This document shows, in pieces, positions 8,464-14,700 of a stretch of 14,700 nucleotides of DNA. The notes under the pieces are model-generated. The model was not told where the DNA came from. It searched no databases and saw nothing but the letters and a program-made list of their open reading frames with translations. Numbering within the stretch: position 1 is the stretch's first letter; each line of letters starts with the position of its first letter. The stretch lies in NCBI GenBank assembly GCA_035378955.1, contig DAOSUS010000076.1, positions 1-14,700 on the forward strand, in the 5' to 3' direction. Made by a program: the position numbers and the translations under genes. This DNA comes from Candidatus Hydrogenedens sp. Its GTDB lineage: Bacteria > Hydrogenedentota > Hydrogenedentia > Hydrogenedentales > Hydrogenedentaceae.

Positions 8464-8494
8464 TTTACATTTCCTTTTTTTGATAAAATATAAT
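8464..8494 (+). promoter_or_regulatory. Possible promoter ahead of thiGH
   Basis: The 101-base gap before thiG holds a perfect TATAAT at 8489-8494 with TTTACA at 8464-8469. The spacing is 19 bases, longer than ideal. In DNA this AT-rich such boxes arise by chance, so this is tentative. No TPP-riboswitch-like structure is visible and the gap is short for one. Confidence 0.3.
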
Positions 8495-8561
8495 ACACCA
8501 ATCGAAATGAGATTGAAGTAATCTTTGTTATATCAATAACTATTCCAATAAGGCATATCCA

Positions 8562-9386
8562 ATGGAAGAAACAAATAGTACTTATTTATACAATGACCCT
8601 CTTATCATAGCGGGTAGAAAATTTAAATCCCGTATTTTAATCGGCACCGGCAAATTTCCCTCTGCTGAAGCATTACGAAAAACTATAAAGGCTTCTGGCA
8701 CAGAGATTGTAACTGTTGCACTTAGACGGGTTGACTTAAAAAAACCAGAAAACGATAGTATCCTTTCCGTTCTCAATCCTAAAGAAGTTTTAATTTTACC
8801 AAACACAAGTGGAGCCAGAACCGCAGAGGAAGCCTTAAAGTTAGCACGAATTGCTCGGGCTGCAGGATTGGAACCCTGGGTAAAACTGGAATTAACTCCT
8901 GAACCTCGATATTTGCTACCTGACCCTATTGAGACACTCAAAGCAGCAGAATTATTGATTAAAGATGGATTTATTGTCCTTCCTTATATTCAGGCAGACC
9001 CTATACTTGCCAAAAAATTGGAAGAATTAGGTACGGCAACAGTTATGCCATTAGGTTCTCCTATCGGTAGCAATAAAGGATTGAAAACGAAAGAATTTAT
9101 AAAAATTATCATAGAACAATCTAATATTCCAGTAGTTGTAGACGCAGGATTGGGAGCACCTTCCCATGCCGCAGAGGCAATGGAAATAGGTGCCGATGCT
9201 GTTCTTGTAAATACAGCACTTGCTGATGCTCAAGACCATGAAAAAATGGCAATGGCTTTCCGCTTATCTACTGAAGCAGGACGGTTAGCCTTCCGAGCCG
9301 GTTTAGGTCCACAACGAGATACCGCAGAGGCTTCTTCCCCATTAACAGGTTTCTTGTTTAACTCAAATTCAAATAATAAATCTTAA
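8562..9386 (+). CDS. thiG: Thiazole synthase ThiG
   Basis: 274 residues, near the family's usual ~255-270. It builds the thiazole phosphate of thiamine from deoxyxylulose 5-phosphate, dehydroglycine and ThiS thiocarboxylate in the cytoplasm. The start IIAGRKFKSRILIGTGKFPS is the typical ThiG opening. WVKLEL contains the Schiff-base lysine (Lys108), followed by LLPDPIETLKAAELLIKDGF and MPLGSPIGSNKGL. VVVDAGLGAPSHAAEAMEIG and VLVNTALADAQD form the phosphate-binding end of the TIM barrel. The chain closes with the conserved SSPLTGFL. All key residues look normal. AAGG about 8 bases before the ATG could serve as ribosome site. thiH follows after 18 bases. No thiS is found beside it, so the sulfur carrier must be encoded elsewhere. 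Confidence 0.96.
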   Translation: MEETNSTYLYNDPLIIAGRKFKSRILIGTGKFPSAEALRKTIKASGTEIVTVALRRVDLKKPENDSILSVLNPKEVLILPNTSGARTAEEALKLARIARAAGLEPWVKLELTPEPRYLLPDPIETLKAAELLIKDGFIVLPYIQADPILAKKLEELGTATVMPLGSPIGSNKGLKTKEFIKIIIEQSNIPVVVDAGLGAPSHAAEAMEIGADAVLVNTALADAQDHEKMAMAFRLSTEAGRLAFRAGLGPQRDTAEASSPLTGFLFNSNSNNKS

Positions 9387-9404
9387 TAAACATTATGTAA
9401 TTAT

Positions 9405-10559
9405 ATGGAACCTTTCTCTTTTTCAAATATTCTTAATCATTGGAATTCAGAATATATTCAGGAAATATATAATAGAGTTGACGAAGACAAAGTCTTGTTG
9501 GCTTTGGACAAAGACACTTTATCTATTGAGGATTTAATTGCTCTCCTCTCTCTAAAAGCATTACCTTTCCTTGAAAAAATGGCTCAAAAAGCAAACCGAC
9601 TAACACGATGGCACTTTGGAAGAACCATATCTTTATATGCACCTATTTATCTTTCCAATCTTTGTGCATCGGATTGTGTATATTGTTATTTTGCATCGCA
9701 TTCGGGTATCCGTGAAAAACGAGTTACACTCACGGAAGAACAAATACGAAGCGAATGCAACGAACTGAATAAAAGAGGCATTCAGACTGTATTACTCCTT
9801 ACTGGCGATGCACCTAAAATAGTTCCTGTAGATTACATATCTCAGGCAGTGCACATAGCGAAAGAATATTTCAAATCGGTTAGTGTCGAAGTGTATTCCA
9901 TGGATGAAGAACATTATGCCCAATTGGCAAAGGACGGGACAGAAGGTGTTACCTTATACATGGAAACTTATGATAAAGATATATATGATAAGGTGCATTT
10001 ATCTGGAAAGAAAAAAGATTATTTATATCGCCTCAATGCTCTGGAAAGGGCTGGGAGAGCCGGTATTCGTAGGCTTACTTGTGGTGTCCTGCTGGGATTA
10101 AGTGACTGGCATCTCGATATTGTATGGCTTGCTTTACATGCAAAATACTTAGAAAAAATGTGTTGGCAAAGTGTTATTTCTCTCTCCTTCCCAAGGCTAA
10201 AACATACCCCTTCTCGATTTAAGGTTCCTCATCTGGTTAGCCTTCAGGAATTGGTTCAAATTATTACTGCTATGCGACTTTTCCTGCCTTATTCTCCTTT
10301 CAATTTAAGCACTCGTGAAAGTGCAGAAGTGCGTGACCATCTCATTCCGTTAGGAATTACATCTATGAGTGCTGGGTCTTCAACTCGTCCCGGTGGCTAT
10401 AAAGTTTATCAAGAATCTACCCCTACACAGCGTCCTGTATTAGAACAATTCGAAATTGATGACCAACGAACCGTAGAAGAAGTCGTATCTGCCATTAAAA
10501 ATAAAGGCTATGACCCCGTCTGGGTTGACTTTGACCCCGGATTTATAAAATCATTATAG
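9405..10559 (+). CDS. thiH: 2-iminoacetate (dehydroglycine) synthase ThiH, radical SAM
   Basis: 384 residues. It cleaves tyrosine with a 5'-deoxyadenosyl radical to give dehydroglycine for ThiG, with p-cresol as by-product. The radical-SAM cluster motif is CASDCVYC, with Cys87, Cys91 and Cys94 in CxxxCxxC spacing. It sits after LTRWHFGRTISLYAPIYLSN, as in E. coli ThiH. Further family blocks are LLLTGDAPK, LYMETYDKDIYDKVH, RAGIRRLTCGVLLGLSDW, ISLSFPRL, LSTRESAEVRDHLIPLGI, SAGSSTRPGGY and the C-terminal GYDPVWVDFD. The residue after the third Cys is Tyr where ThiH usually has Gly. HydG is excluded by length and by the ThiH-type C-terminus. The gene lies 18 bases after thiG with no clear Shine-Dalgarno, suggesting coupling to ThiG. 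Confidence 0.95.
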   Translation: MEPFSFSNILNHWNSEYIQEIYNRVDEDKVLLALDKDTLSIEDLIALLSLKALPFLEKMAQKANRLTRWHFGRTISLYAPIYLSNLCASDCVYCYFASHSGIREKRVTLTEEQIRSECNELNKRGIQTVLLLTGDAPKIVPVDYISQAVHIAKEYFKSVSVEVYSMDEEHYAQLAKDGTEGVTLYMETYDKDIYDKVHLSGKKKDYLYRLNALERAGRAGIRRLTCGVLLGLSDWHLDIVWLALHAKYLEKMCWQSVISLSFPRLKHTPSRFKVPHLVSLQELVQIITAMRLFLPYSPFNLSTRESAEVRDHLIPLGITSMSAGSSTRPGGYKVYQESTPTQRPVLEQFEIDDQRTVEEVVSAIKNKGYDPVWVDFDPGFIKSL

Positions 10560-10579
10560 AAAATATCAGGAGACTTAAA

Positions 10580-12184
10580 ATGAAAAAATACTTTGTTTTC
10601 ATCTTCCTCTTTGTTTTTATCCTTACAGCGTATGCCCAAACACCAAACCCATCAGAATTTAAGGAACTTTCCCGTGAAAAATACATCGATAAATGTAAAG
10701 GAGCATGGTTAGGGCAAATGATAGGTGTTACTTATGGAGATAAGTATGAATTTCGTTCCAACGGAATTCCTATACTTGAACCCTTAGATAAATGGACTTC
10801 GGAAGCATTGGAACGAGCCTTTGCGCAAGATGATTTATATGTTGAAATGACTTTTTTAGAATCCATTGAAAAACAGGGAGTTAATATTTCATTTGAACAG
10901 GCAGGAAAAGCCTTTGCTAATTCGAAATATCCTTTATGGCATGCGAACAAGGCAGGTCGTGAAAATGTAAGAAAAGGCATTATGCCTCCCCTATCGGGTC
11001 ATCCTCGTTTTAATCCTCATGCAGATGATATTGATTTTCAGATTGAAAGCGACTTATTCGGAATTATTACCCCTGGCTTGTTCAAAGAAATGCAACAATT
11101 GGGCGAAGTCTTTGGTTCCATCATGAATTATGGTGATGGACTTTATGCCGGATACTTTATTGCAGGGATGTATTCCGCTTCTTTCTTTATTGATGACAAT
11201 GTCGAAGAAGTGGTTCAATTAGGACTTTCATGTATCCCACCCGAAAGCACTTATCGCAAATGTATAGAAGATGTTATTACCTCTTATCACCAGCATCCTG
11301 ATGATTGGCTTGAAACATGGAAATATATTGAACACAAATGGCAGGACGATATAGACTGCGAACCGGGAAATCTTGTAAATATTGATGCAAAAATCAATGG
11401 TGCTTATGTCGCTATTGGTTTACTTTATGGGAAGGGAGACTTGAAAAAAACACTTGAAATTACTACGCGTTGCGGGCAGGATGCCGATTGCAATCCTTCA
11501 TCATCTGCCGGTATTTTATGTTGTATGAAAGGTTTTTCTGCTTTAGAACCTATCTGGAAAGAGCATTTACCCAAGGTTAGTGATAATAAATTCATTTTTA
11601 CGAACTATTCTTGGAACACTCTTATTGACGCATCTGTTCGTGTTGCTGAGCAAATCATCTTAAAAGCAGGTGGAACTATTGAAAACGACATCTACAAAAT
11701 CCCTGTTCAAAAACCAACTCCCCCACCGACATTAGAACAGTGGGTAAATAAAAAAGAAATTTTTAAACCACCTATTCCTACTGAAGAAATAGCAAAATGG
11801 AACTCTCTCTGGAAGGTAAAATCTTGCAAGAAATCAGAAGAAGTAGGCGTATTTCAAAATAAATTTAATCGGGATAATGTGCTTATGCTTATCCCGCCAG
11901 AAGAAGGTGTCCCTGCTCTTATCGAATATTTCTCCGAAATCCCATCAAATACGAAACAATTATCAATAGAAATATGCTCTCCTCAGAACAAACCTTTTTT
12001 ACTTCGATTTAGAGTAGATTATCTTCCCGTTTATGAACAGTCAGTTAATGATACACAGTGGGTAAAATTACCTGTAAATATTGAAAAATGGGCTGGTAGT
12101 CAACATGTAATAACCATTGAAATCTATTCCATAGAACAAAAAAATAACATCATCGCCTGTTTCGGAAATATTGCATTTCAATAA
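10580..12184 (+). CDS. Exported ADP-ribosylglycohydrolase-family protein with C-terminal beta-sandwich
   Basis: 534 residues. Signal peptide MKKYFVFIFLFVFILTAYA, with probable cleavage before Gln20, so a periplasmic or secreted protein. Residues ~32-350 fit the ADP-ribosylglycohydrolase fold (PF03747 type): KCKGAWLGQMIGVTYGD at 38-54, FAQDDLYVEM (Asp84, Asp85) where the family has its first metal-binding acids, HADDIDFQIESDLFG at 147-161, GDGLYAGYFIAGMYSA, and RCGQDADCNPSSSAGIL at 297-312 in place of the usual GxDxDT block. This DxDCN variant is one I associate with exported members in environmental bacteria. Residues ~400-534 are beta-rich and end WAGSQHVITIEIYS then ACFGNIAFQ, resembling galactose-binding-like beta-sandwich domains. 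The substrate is not established; ADP-ribose removal should not be assumed for an exported member. AGGAG is 7 bases before the ATG. The gene starts 20 bases after thiH, so it is probably in the same transcript. Confidence 0.85.
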   Translation: MKKYFVFIFLFVFILTAYAQTPNPSEFKELSREKYIDKCKGAWLGQMIGVTYGDKYEFRSNGIPILEPLDKWTSEALERAFAQDDLYVEMTFLESIEKQGVNISFEQAGKAFANSKYPLWHANKAGRENVRKGIMPPLSGHPRFNPHADDIDFQIESDLFGIITPGLFKEMQQLGEVFGSIMNYGDGLYAGYFIAGMYSASFFIDDNVEEVVQLGLSCIPPESTYRKCIEDVITSYHQHPDDWLETWKYIEHKWQDDIDCEPGNLVNIDAKINGAYVAIGLLYGKGDLKKTLEITTRCGQDADCNPSSSAGILCCMKGFSALEPIWKEHLPKVSDNKFIFTNYSWNTLIDASVRVAEQIILKAGGTIENDIYKIPVQKPTPPPTLEQWVNKKEIFKPPIPTEEIAKWNSLWKVKSCKKSEEVGVFQNKFNRDNVLMLIPPEEGVPALIEYFSEIPSNTKQLSIEICSPQNKPFLLRFRVDYLPVYEQSVNDTQWVKLPVNIEKWAGSQHVITIEIYSIEQKNNIIACFGNIAFQ

Positions 12185-12275
12185 TTACAAACATGAAAGA
12201 ACTACCCTAAATCGTTTAAAATATATACTTGACTAACAAAACAATGAAAACCTCTCATAAAAAAGGAGTTTAAAT

Positions 12276-13733
12276 ATGGCTGTCGCTCCCATAAGTTTCC
12301 CAAAAATTCATTCAGGTCTGCCTTATAAAATCAGAGATATTAAACTGGCAGAATTAGGTAGAAAAGAAATCGAATTGGCAGAGCATGAAATGCCCGGATT
12401 AATGGCTCTTCGCGAAAGATATGCCACAAAACAACCGTTGAAAGGTGCCCGTATTATGGGTTCTCTTCACATGACAATTGAAACGGCTGTTTTGATAGAA
12501 ACATTAAAAATATTAGGGGCAGATGTTCGTTGGGCTTCTTGTAATATCTATTCCACCCAGGACCAGGCAGCTGCCGCTATTGTTGCTACAGGAACTCCAG
12601 TCTTTGCATGGAAAGGGGAAACATTAGAAGAATATTGGTGGTGCACTTATCAAGCCATGTGCTTCCCTAATGGAGAAACACCTAATATGGTAGTAGATGA
12701 TGGTGGAGATGCTACACTTCTCATACATAGAGGTTATGAATTAGAAGAATATGTCCGTAAAAATGGAAAACTCCCTCCTATCAGCGATGGACATAAAGAA
12801 CTTCAAATTATAGATAGTTTGCTTCATCAGATTTATCAAGAAGACCCTGAACGCTGGCATCGAACTGTTGAAAATTGGATTGGTGTATCTGAAGAAACAA
12901 CTACCGGTGTTCATCGTTTATATCAAATGATGAAAGAAGGCAAACTTCTAACGCGTGCTATGAATGTTAACGATTCCGTAACTAAATCAAAGTTTGATAA
13001 TCTCTATGGTTGTCGTGAGTCGTTAGGAGATGGATTAAAAAGAGCCACAGATGTTATGATTGCAGGGAAAACGGTTGTTGTGGCTGGTTATGGTGATGTG
13101 GGCAAAGGTTGTGCCCAAGCAATGCGTGGTTTAGGGGCACGCGTTATTATCACCGAGATTGACCCTATCTGTGCTTTACAGGCAGCTATGGAAGGCTATG
13201 AGGTGATGAAAATGGAAGACGCTGCATCCATCGGCGATATTTTTGTTACGGCAACCGGTTGTTGCGATGTTATCCGTGGCGAACACATGATTAAAATGAA
13301 ACATCGTGCTATTCTGTGTAATATCGGACATTTTGACGCAGAAATTGATGTGGCTTGGTTAGAATCTCAAAAAGATATTCGTGAAGAAAATATTAAACCG
13401 CAAGTAGATAAATTTATCTTTCCGGACGGCAAAGAAATCATCTTGCTTGCTCGTGGAAGACTGGTTAATTTAGGCTGTGCCACAGGACATCCCTCCTTTG
13501 TTATGTCCAATTCATTCACAAATCAAACCCTTGCTCAAATTGCCTTATTTACCGAACCTGAAAAATATGAGCGAGGAAAAGTTTACACACTACCTAAAAA
13601 ATTAGATGAAGAAGTTGCTCGGTTGCATCTCGAAAAAATCGGTGTAAAATTAGACCGATTAACTCAAAAACAGGCTGACTACATCGGCGTTCCTATTGAC
13701 GGGCCCTACAAACCTGACCACTACCGATATTAA
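12276..13733 (+). CDS. ahcY: Adenosylhomocysteinase (S-adenosylhomocysteine hydrolase)
   Basis: 485 residues, cytoplasmic and NAD-dependent. It splits S-adenosylhomocysteine into homocysteine and adenosine, clearing the inhibitor left by SAM-dependent methylation. Diagnostic blocks are GSLHMTIETAVLIETL (His65), ASCNIYSTQD (Asp96), FAWKGETLEEYWWC, VVDDGGDATLLIHRGYE, SKFDNLYGCRESLGDG, the NAD-binding VVVAGYGDVGKGCAQAM (GYGDVG at 271-276), GHFDAEIDVAWLE and the C-terminal KPDHYRY. The stretch from about residue 150 to 190 (ELEEYVRKNGKLPPISD and onward) is the insertion usual in bacterial, long-form enzymes. One substitution stands out: Gln97 follows Asp96 where nearly all members I recall have His (STQDHAAAAI). 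AAGGAG lies 7 bases before the ATG. The 91-base gap upstream suggests independent transcription, but I see no convincing promoter or SAH riboswitch. Confidence 0.97.
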   Translation: MAVAPISFPKIHSGLPYKIRDIKLAELGRKEIELAEHEMPGLMALRERYATKQPLKGARIMGSLHMTIETAVLIETLKILGADVRWASCNIYSTQDQAAAAIVATGTPVFAWKGETLEEYWWCTYQAMCFPNGETPNMVVDDGGDATLLIHRGYELEEYVRKNGKLPPISDGHKELQIIDSLLHQIYQEDPERWHRTVENWIGVSEETTTGVHRLYQMMKEGKLLTRAMNVNDSVTKSKFDNLYGCRESLGDGLKRATDVMIAGKTVVVAGYGDVGKGCAQAMRGLGARVIITEIDPICALQAAMEGYEVMKMEDAASIGDIFVTATGCCDVIRGEHMIKMKHRAILCNIGHFDAEIDVAWLESQKDIREENIKPQVDKFIFPDGKEIILLARGRLVNLGCATGHPSFVMSNSFTNQTLAQIALFTEPEKYERGKVYTLPKKLDEEVARLHLEKIGVKLDRLTQKQADYIGVPIDGPYKPDHYRY

Positions 13734-14052
13734 TTTGCATTCATAATTTCTTTAAATAAATAGCAAGATTCCTCGTTTCATTTTTATATAAAAAGCCACA
13801 ATAAATTATATAAAATAGGTTGATTTATAGTTTAAACATCAAAGTTCATTCACTTTTGTAAATAATAGAAGTGTACCGCTTCCCTAATAAGAAAATCCCA
13901 GATTTTAACTTGTATTCAGAATATCCGCAGATTCACAATTATAAACAAATTAATTGAAAAGTTTTAGTCTATATTTGTGTTTATTTGAATTATTCACCAA
14001 TAAAAAAGATACGGGCGAATATATATAAATTCGCCCGTATTTATTATATTTT
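13734..14052. other. Gene-free AT-rich region between convergent ahcY and glmS
   Basis: 319 bases. I find no ATG on the + strand here, and the few - strand ATG codons that I followed run into a stop almost at once. No tRNA-like or repeat structure is visible. The only clear element is the hairpin at 14009-14040. A small imperfect hairpin is possible around GAAGTG/CGCTTC near 13869-13883, but it is weak. The rest may be the 3' untranslated region of ahcY. Confidence 0.8.
14009..14040 (-). terminator. Intrinsic terminator of glmS, probably bidirectional
   Basis: A perfect 12-base-pair inverted repeat, ATACGGGCGAAT (14009-14020) and ATTCGCCCGTAT (14029-14040), is separated by an 8-base AT loop. 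On the - strand the hairpin starts 12 bases after the glmS stop and is followed by CTTTTTTA, a classic intrinsic terminator. On the + strand it is followed by the T-rich TTATTATATTTTTT (14041-14054), so it can also stop transcripts arriving from ahcY. Confidence 0.88.
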
Positions 14053-14700
14053 TTATTCTACAGTAACGCTTTTCGCCAGGTTACGGGGTTGGTCTACATC
14101 ACACCCACGATTAACGGCGATGTAATAAGCGAAAAGTTGTAATGGGACAGCAACAACAATAGGACTAAAGGGTTCATAACAATCGGGAACATAAATCACA
14201 TCTTTACTATGGGCAACAATATCATCATCACCTTCTGTTGCTACACTGATAACCAATCCACGCCGTGCTTTAATTTCTTGTATATTTGATACCATCTTTT
14301 CATAAGTATCGCCCTTTACTGCAATACAAATAACCGGGAAAGTCTCCGTAACAAGGGCTATCGGGCCATGCTTCATTTCTCCTGCGGCATAACCTTCGGC
14401 ATGGATATAACTGATTTCTTTCAGTTTTAATGCACCTTCTAAGGCACTCGGGAAATTAAAGTTTCTTCCTAAATAGAAGCAACTTTCGGCATCTTTATAT
14501 TCAGGTCGATTGGCTAATTCTTTTACTTTTTCATGATTTTTTAATATATAATCAACTTTTGCCGGAATGGTTCTTAAATGCTCAATCATTTCTCGGGCTT
14601 GTTGTTTGGTGAGTGTTCCGCGAATTTGCCCTAACCATATTGTAAACAGGGCAAACGCCATACATTGTGAGGTATAAGCTTTCGTAGAAGCCACGCCAAT
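14053..14700 (-). CDS. glmS: Glutamine-fructose-6-phosphate aminotransferase (isomerizing), C-terminal part
   Basis: The visible 215 codons are the C-terminal third of an enzyme usually ~610 residues long; the rest lies beyond the right edge. It makes glucosamine 6-phosphate for peptidoglycan and, in two-membrane bacteria, lipid A. The fragment begins IGVASTKAYTSQ, the family's conserved segment in the first isomerase (SIS) domain. The second SIS domain follows: FYLGRNFNFPSALEGALKLK, SYIHAEGYAAGEMKHGPIAL and VPLQLFAYYIAVNRGCDVDQ. It ends in the invariant PRNLAKSVTVE, whose Lys belongs to the isomerase active site. The GTG at 14692-14694 is an internal Val codon, not a start, because the conserved Ile-Gly before it is in frame. 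The stop is TAA, 12 bases from the terminator hairpin. Orientation is opposite to all other genes here. Confidence 0.96.
   Translation of the reverse strand: MGVASTKAYTSQCMAFALFTIWLGQIRGTLTKQQAREMIEHLRTIPAKVDYILKNHEKVKELANRPEYKDAESCFYLGRNFNFPSALEGALKLKEISYIHAEGYAAGEMKHGPIALVTETFPVICIAVKGDTYEKMVSNIQEIKARRGLVISVATEGDDDIVAHSKDVIYVPDCYEPFSPIVVAVPLQLFAYYIAVNRGCDVDQPRNLAKSVTVE

Noticed and set aside
8461..8561. TPP riboswitch ahead of thiG
   Set aside because: None of the conserved TPP-aptamer elements (such as CTGAGA) are present, and only a weak 5-base-pair stem (CAATC/GATTG) can be drawn.
8582..8941. 119-codon open frame on the - strand inside thiG
   Set aside because: Antisense shadow of a conserved enzyme; no family features and no ribosome site.
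10580..12184. ARH-like protein acting on an ADP-thiazole intermediate of thiamine synthesis
   Set aside because: ADP-thiazole belongs to the eukaryotic/archaeal THI4 route, whereas this locus encodes ThiG/ThiH. The protein is also exported.
12185..12275. SAH riboswitch or promoter ahead of ahcY
   Set aside because: The gap is AT-rich with no GC-paired stems. TTGACT at 12229-12234 has no matching -10 box at a normal distance.
14692..14694. GTG as the start of a short SIS-domain gene
   Set aside because: The conserved GlmS residues Ile-Gly precede it in frame up to the window edge, so it is an internal codon.

Overview
The window reads as a compact, AT-rich bacterial chromosome segment. Nine genes on the + strand (the first cut by the left edge) run in one co-oriented block from base 2 to 13733. 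A convergent gene on the - strand, glmS, is cut by the right edge. Three products have N-terminal export signals, and one of these looks like an outer-membrane beta-barrel ending in Phe, so the organism is most likely a two-membrane (Gram-negative-type) bacterium. The exported PF03747-type protein and the exported CehA/McbA-like protein are of kinds I associate with Planctomycetes/Verrucomicrobia/Hydrogenedentota-like lineages. That placement is a low-confidence inference. I see no phage, transposon, CRISPR, plasmid or tRNA/rRNA signal.

Layout. (1) Bases 2-3920: end of purM, purL with a fused N-terminal PurS-like tandem, and purQ. These are consecutive de novo purine enzymes with overlapping or near-abutting genes. 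(2) 3950-5125: an RNase D-type 3'-5' exonuclease. (3) 5174-8460: an envelope pair, consisting of a predicted outer-membrane barrel with four EPxLPxGL repeats near its N-terminus and an exported CehA/McbA-like PHP-fold protein. (4) 8562-12184: thiG and thiH (thiamine thiazole synthesis), followed 20 bases later by an exported ADP-ribosylglycohydrolase-family protein. (5) 12276-13733: ahcY, S-adenosylhomocysteine hydrolase. (6) 13734-14052: a gene-free AT-rich stretch ending in a strong, apparently bidirectional hairpin terminator. (7) 14053-14700: C-terminal part of glmS on the - strand.

Most genes are housekeeping: purine synthesis, thiamine thiazole, the SAM cycle and amino-sugar synthesis. 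The most unusual item is the exported PHP-fold protein. It keeps the family's overall order of motifs but has lost nearly all the metal-binding residues (the HxH, SDG, TDH, GxE/GH and DxH positions), while carrying an intact calcium-loop-like motif ahead of the domain. It looks like an exported pseudoenzyme encoded next to an outer-membrane barrel. Second in interest is the exported ADP-ribosylglycohydrolase-like protein in an apparent operon with thiGH. No complete novel defence or mobile system is visible.
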